55,828 bases of DNA from Prevotella sp. (GTDB taxonomy: Bacteria; Bacteroidota; Bacteroidia; Bacteroidales; Bacteroidaceae). Of this stretch, positions 52,977 to 55,828 are shown piece after piece; position 1 is the first letter of the stretch, and every line of letters begins with the position of its first letter. Both the position numbers and the translations under genes were made by a program. Below the pieces are notes generated by a model that was given only the letters and a program-made list of their open reading frames with translations, did no database searches and was not told where the DNA came from. Location: contig JAGCOB010000013.1 of the NCBI GenBank assembly GCA_017645645.1, forward strand, positions 1 to 55,828. Reading direction: 5' to 3'.

Positions 52977-53051
52977 TTTATATATTTGTTCCATAGAATG
53001 AAAAGTACTAAAAAATTCCGTAAACCTTGCGTGTTTCACCAAAATAGTTCG

Positions 53052-53059
53052 TATCTTTG
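53052..53059 (+). promoter_or_regulatory. -7 box of the cysteine-rich protein gene
   Basis: TATCTTTG 31 bases before ATG 53091. Confidence 0.65.
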
Positions 53060-53090
53060 CAACTGGAATATTCACTTAAACAAATTAGAT

Positions 53091-53426
53091 ATGAAGAAAG
53101 TTATTGTAAGTGCCATGATGATCATGGCTTTCCTGTGCTCCACTACAACGGTGAGCGCTCAGTCGGACAACAAGCCCAAGGCTAAGAAAGAATGCTGCGA
53201 CAAGAAAGCTGAGAAGAAAGCTGATTGCTGTAAGAAGGAGGCTGAAAAGAAAGCTGACTGCTGCAAGAAAGATGCTGAGAAGAAAGACTGCTGCAAGAAG
53301 AAGGCTGAGAAGGCTGGCTGTGGTGCAGACTGCAAGAAATGTACGGAGTGCAAGGCTACTTGTAGCGATACCAACTGCAAGGACTGCAAACACAAAGGAC
53401 AGTGTAAGAAGAACTGCAAGAAATAA
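53091..53426 (+). CDS. Secreted cysteine/lysine-rich repeat protein
   Basis: A 111-residue protein with a clear signal peptide (MKKVIVSAMMIMAFLCSTTT, cleavage near VSAQ at 21-24). The mature 87 residues hold 17 cysteines and are very lysine-rich. Four units of the form KKAEKKADCC place Cys-Cys pairs at 35-36, 46-47, 57-58 and 67-68, spaced 11, 11 and 10; then nine single cysteines at 77, 81, 84, 87, 91, 96, 99, 105 and 109 in CxxC- and CxxxC-like spacing. At DNA level the first part is a 33-bp tandem repeat. Such content suggests metal binding or dense disulfide bonding outside the cytoplasm. I know no named family. It has its own promoter and terminator. Confidence 0.85.
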   Translation: MKKVIVSAMMIMAFLCSTTTVSAQSDNKPKAKKECCDKKAEKKADCCKKEAEKKADCCKKDAEKKDCCKKKAEKAGCGADCKKCTECKATCSDTNCKDCKHKGQCKKNCKK

Positions 53427-53484
53427 TCTGTTGCTGAGTAGTCTCAGTATAGGATTACGACATTCAGAATTAAAAAACGTTAAA

Positions 53485-53529
53485 ACAATAAAGGTGTCCT
53501 GACTTCTGGGACATCTTTATTGTATTTTT
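53485..53529 (+). terminator. Terminator after the cysteine-rich gene
   Basis: A 15-pair stem with one wobble, ACAATAAAGGTGTCC (53485-53499) and GGACATCTTTATTGT (53509-53523), then a T run. It overlaps the next gene's promoter box. Confidence 0.8.
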
Positions 53530-53530
53530 G
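53523..53530 (+). promoter_or_regulatory. Possible -7 box of radical SAM gene
   Basis: TATTTTTG five bases before ATG 53536. If used, the mRNA is leaderless, or translation starts at Met7 (53554). Confidence 0.45.
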
Positions 53531-53535
53531 CACCC

Positions 53536-54825
53536 ATGCTGACAGAGAAGACGATGGAGAAATTGCGCATCCTGACGGAGTCGGCGAAGTACGATGTGTC
53601 GTGCTCGTCGAGTGGAACGGTGCGCAGCGGTAAGAAAGGAATGGTAGGCAACACCGTCGGGGGAATAGGTATCTGCCACTCTTTTGCCGATGACGGGCGA
53701 TGTATCTCACTGCTGAAGATCATGCTCACCAACTACTGCATGTACGACTGTGCCTACTGTGTCAACCGCCGTACAAACGACATCCAACGTGCTACCCTCT
53801 CCGTCTCGGAACTGGAGGAGATCACGATGGAGTTCTACCGTCGTAACTATATCGAAGGACTCTTCCTCAGCAGTGGTGTGGTGCGTAACCCCGACTATAC
53901 GATGGAGCGGTTGACTGCCATTGTCCGTGACCTCCGCACCATCCACCGCTTCAACGGCTATATCCATCTGAAGGCAATACCTGGCGCCTCGCAGGAGTTA
54001 CTTGCCGAGGCTGGACGCTATGCCGACCGTATGAGTGTGAATATCGAGATTCCCAAGGAGGAATCTCTGAAGGCACTGGCACCAGAGAAAGACCACCAGA
54101 GCGTGTTCCAGCCCATGCGTCTCATCCAACAGAGTTCGTTGGAAAACAAAGAGGAGCGTAAGAAGTTCCGTCATGCCCCCCGTTTCGTGCCAGCAGGGCA
54201 GTCGACCCAGATGATTGTGGGTGCCACCAACGAGACAGACAAGGACATCCTGCAGATGTCGTCGTTGCTCTATGGTCAGCCCACCATGCGCCGTGTCTAC
54301 TATTCCGGCTATATCAGTGTAAACACCTACGACAAGCGGCTGCCCATCCTCAAGCAGCCACCCCTGGTGCGTGAGAACCGTCTCTACCAAGCCGACTGGC
54401 TGTTGCGCTTTTATCACTTCGATGTCAACGAGATTGTAGATGATGCCCACAGCCATCTCGACCTTGACATTGACCCGAAGTTAGGATGGGCATTGCGTCA
54501 TCCTGAATACTTCCCTGTGGACATCAACCACGACGATTATGAACGTATCCTCCGGGTACCCGGCATCGGTACGAAGTCAGCATGGCTTATCGTCAACAGC
54601 CGCCGCTTCAACCGCCTCACGTCCTATCACTTAAAGAAGATGGGTGTCGTGATGAAGAAGGCTAAGTATTTCATTACCTGCGGTGAACTCACCAGCCAGT
54701 TCTCACAACCCGTTGTCGGCATCAACGAGCTGCACCCTGAACGCCTCCGTCCCCTACTCGTCTCGAAGGCACAACAAAAACGTACTGCCCAAGAGCAACA
54801 ACTCACCCTCGATTTCGAAGAATAA
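53536..54825 (+). CDS. Radical SAM protein, putative DNA modification/repair (TIGR03916-like)
   Basis: A 429-residue protein. The radical SAM cluster motif Cys-x3-Cys-x2-Cys is in NYCMYDCAYC (about residue 74-81), preceded by KYDVSCSSSGTVR, typical of this family. A C-terminal helix-hairpin-helix (ILRVPGIGTKSAWLIV, about 336-351) suggests DNA binding. The family is always paired with a DUF4130 protein, as here. Its reaction is not known. It starts at ATG 53536 or 53554. Confidence 0.9.
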   Translation: MLTEKTMEKLRILTESAKYDVSCSSSGTVRSGKKGMVGNTVGGIGICHSFADDGRCISLLKIMLTNYCMYDCAYCVNRRTNDIQRATLSVSELEEITMEFYRRNYIEGLFLSSGVVRNPDYTMERLTAIVRDLRTIHRFNGYIHLKAIPGASQELLAEAGRYADRMSVNIEIPKEESLKALAPEKDHQSVFQPMRLIQQSSLENKEERKKFRHAPRFVPAGQSTQMIVGATNETDKDILQMSSLLYGQPTMRRVYYSGYISVNTYDKRLPILKQPPLVRENRLYQADWLLRFYHFDVNEIVDDAHSHLDLDIDPKLGWALRHPEYFPVDINHDDYERILRVPGIGTKSAWLIVNSRRFNRLTSYHLKKMGVVMKKAKYFITCGELTSQFSQPVVGINELHPERLRPLLVSKAQQKRTAQEQQLTLDFEE

Positions 54826-54829
54826 TCCT

Positions 54830-55600
54830 ATGTTAGTATATACCTTCGACAACACCATGGACGGCATCTTGTCTGCCGTCTTCGATGCTTACTTCCGCCA
54901 TCAGCAGCCTGACATGCTGGTGAGCGAGGGCTCACAGTTGCCGCTGTTCTGCGAAGAGGTATGGCAAGTAGTGACAACAGAGGAAAAGGCGACAAGGGTA
55001 TGGACAGGACTCGAGAAACGACTGCCACGAGAAGCACTGCATCTCCTCATGGTGAGTTGGCAATCGGAGGAGAAAGACCTGCCGACTCCCCTCTTCCATT
55101 ATATCTATAAAGTGTTCGAAACAAAGGGCATCGAACGTAACTTCTCCGACCCTGACGTGCTGCATGTGACGAATACGGCACGGAGGGTAATGCACGAACA
55201 GTTGCGCATGAAACAGTTCATCCGCTTCCAGAAAGCGAAGGACGGCACCTATCTCGCTGTGGTATCACCCGATCATAACGTGCTGCCACTCATCACGAGT
55301 CATTTCCAAGACCGCTTCGGTGACCAGTCGTGGCTCATCTATGATGCGAAAAGGCATTATGGGTACTACTACGATGGGAATACCACTATACGCATCACTT
55401 TCGAAAACGAAACAGAGATTCCTTTTTCGTTAGAAGATGGCAAGCTCGATGCCGACGTGCTGAGTGAGAACGATCAACTGTTCCAAGAGTTATGGCGCAC
55501 CTACTTCAAGGCAGTATGTATCAAGGAGCGCATGAATCCCCGCAAGCAACTCAGCGACATGCCCCGCCGCTATTGGAAATACATGACCGAGAAGCAATAA
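54830..55600 (+). CDS. DUF4130 (TIGR03915-like) putative DNA metabolism protein
   Basis: A 256-residue partner of the radical SAM protein. Start MLVYTFDNTMDGILSAVFDAY, four bases after the previous stop; the frame is open further upstream inside that gene, which I reject. The middle RMKQFIRFQKAKDGTYLAVVSPDHNVLPLI in pieces and PRRYWKYM near the C-terminus are family marks. Some relatives are fused to uracil-DNA-glycosylase domains; none is present here. Function unknown. Confidence 0.9.
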   Translation: MLVYTFDNTMDGILSAVFDAYFRHQQPDMLVSEGSQLPLFCEEVWQVVTTEEKATRVWTGLEKRLPREALHLLMVSWQSEEKDLPTPLFHYIYKVFETKGIERNFSDPDVLHVTNTARRVMHEQLRMKQFIRFQKAKDGTYLAVVSPDHNVLPLITSHFQDRFGDQSWLIYDAKRHYGYYYDGNTTIRITFENETEIPFSLEDGKLDADVLSENDQLFQELWRTYFKAVCIKERMNPRKQLSDMPRRYWKYMTEKQ

Positions 55601-55607
55601 TCATTCC

Positions 55608-55726
55608 AATGCCTTCCAAGGGTCGTGCCGATATCTCCTATGGGGGTATAGGAATGCTTCCCATGAGTGATGGGAGATACCGGAATACCCCCATAACAGG
55701 CATCGGCATAAAGCATAGAAGGCATT
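55608..55726. repeat. Nested inverted-repeat element (large hairpin)
   Basis: Four nested stems around one centre: AATGCCTTC (55608-55616) with GAAGGCATT (55718-55726); TGCCGAT (55626-55632) with ATCGGCA (55702-55708); the perfect TATGGGGGTAT (55639-55649) with ATACCCCCATA (55685-55695); and TCCCAT (55659-55664) with ATGGGA (55670-55675). No coding potential. It follows the last gene directly. Confidence 0.8.
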
Positions 55727-55756
55727 CCTTTGTTTTGGAGGACAAATATGAATGGA

Positions 55757-55817
55757 GTTAGGCGGCAAATATCGACCCGATAGGCGGCACCAAACGCATG
55801 GATAGGTGCCGCCTAAC
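55757..55817. repeat. Second inverted repeat with internal direct repeat
   Basis: GTTAGGCGGCA (55757-55767) pairs with TGCCGCCTAAC (55807-55817). TAGGCGGCACC (55781-55791) also pairs perfectly with GGTGCCGCCTA (55805-55815), so the left arm occurs twice. It is cut off from its right flank by the window end; no T run is seen. Confidence 0.75.
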
Positions 55818-55828
55818 TATACGATTGG

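Noticed and set aside
52857-53075. Minus-strand reading frame ending in PPGIEPGTHGFSVRC-type sequence
   Set aside because: This is the well-known false protein read antisense across a tRNA gene, here tRNA-Phe.
55757-55817. attC-like integron recombination site (GTTAGGC...GCCTAAC)
   Set aside because: The outer arms are in the opposite order to an attC site, and there is no integrase or cassette array in the window.

Overview
The window looks like a chromosomal segment of a Bacteroidales bacterium, most likely Prevotella or a close relative. Many genes have the Bacteroidetes-type -7 box TAnnTTTG, several with TTTG about 20 bases upstream (for example 43959-43990 and 47856-47887). Shine-Dalgarno sequences are mostly absent. 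The gene content fits too: a long NusB followed by YajC, YbbR, CoaE and a DUF5606 protein, the LpxK/PNP/ThiL block, a SusC-like outer-membrane barrel, a secreted metacaspase and the AmgK/MurU pair. No phage, insertion sequence, CRISPR array or integrase was seen, so most of the window is ordinary backbone with a few accessory blocks.

Layout. 1-561 is the 5' part of asnA (minus strand). 849-922 is tRNA-Arg(CCG). 949-9382 is a seven-gene accessory block: a plus-strand set (BKACE-type beta-keto acid cleavage enzyme, four-carbon-acid-sugar-type kinase, MtaA-like zinc methyltransferase, methionine-synthase reactivation domain) converging on a minus-strand set (single-cysteine Asp/Glu racemase homologue, organic-anion MFS transporter, and a 943-residue fusion of a UroD-like methyltransferase, a homocysteine methyltransferase and a corrinoid domain). 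I read this as a pathway that imports a methylated organic acid, strips its methyl group through a corrinoid to homocysteine, and breaks down the remaining acid. It is the best candidate here for an undescribed system. 9467-15818 holds pepT, a CPA2 antiporter and an LptD-like protein. 15859-19549 is a tight minus-strand operon (HD protein, HPr-kinase-like protein, SipW-like protease, PqqD-like protein, ABC exporter) that resembles a RiPP maturation and export module with no visible precursor.

19571-31030 carries an OadA-like carboxyltransferase whose biotin site is missing, a lipoprotein, queF, a secreted metacaspase with a secreted partner, two secreted unknowns, a TlpA-like thioredoxin, a Ca/Na antiporter, an S4 protein, pth and ribosomal protein L25. 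31253-34613 is the nusB-yajC-ybbR-coaE-DUF5606 operon. 34662-39890 has a large outer-membrane barrel with a glycine-rich tail, aroB and a UDP-glucuronate decarboxylase. 39938-43752 is an operon of an AmgK-RapZ fusion, murU and guaA, that is, cell-wall sugar salvage. A candidate small RNA lies at 43818-43952. 44107-47744 has a fucose-isomerase-family protein and groESL. 47915-52733 has sppA, lpxK, a purine nucleoside phosphorylase gene overlapping lpxK by 116 bp, and thiL. The end holds tRNA-Phe, a secreted cysteine/lysine-rich repeat protein, a radical SAM plus DUF4130 pair, and about 200 bp of strongly structured non-coding DNA.

A recurrent oddity is a set of degenerate 7-9 bp tandem repeats. 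They sit in intergenic gaps and, as 9-bp (three-codon) in-frame arrays, in linkers or loops of at least three proteins.
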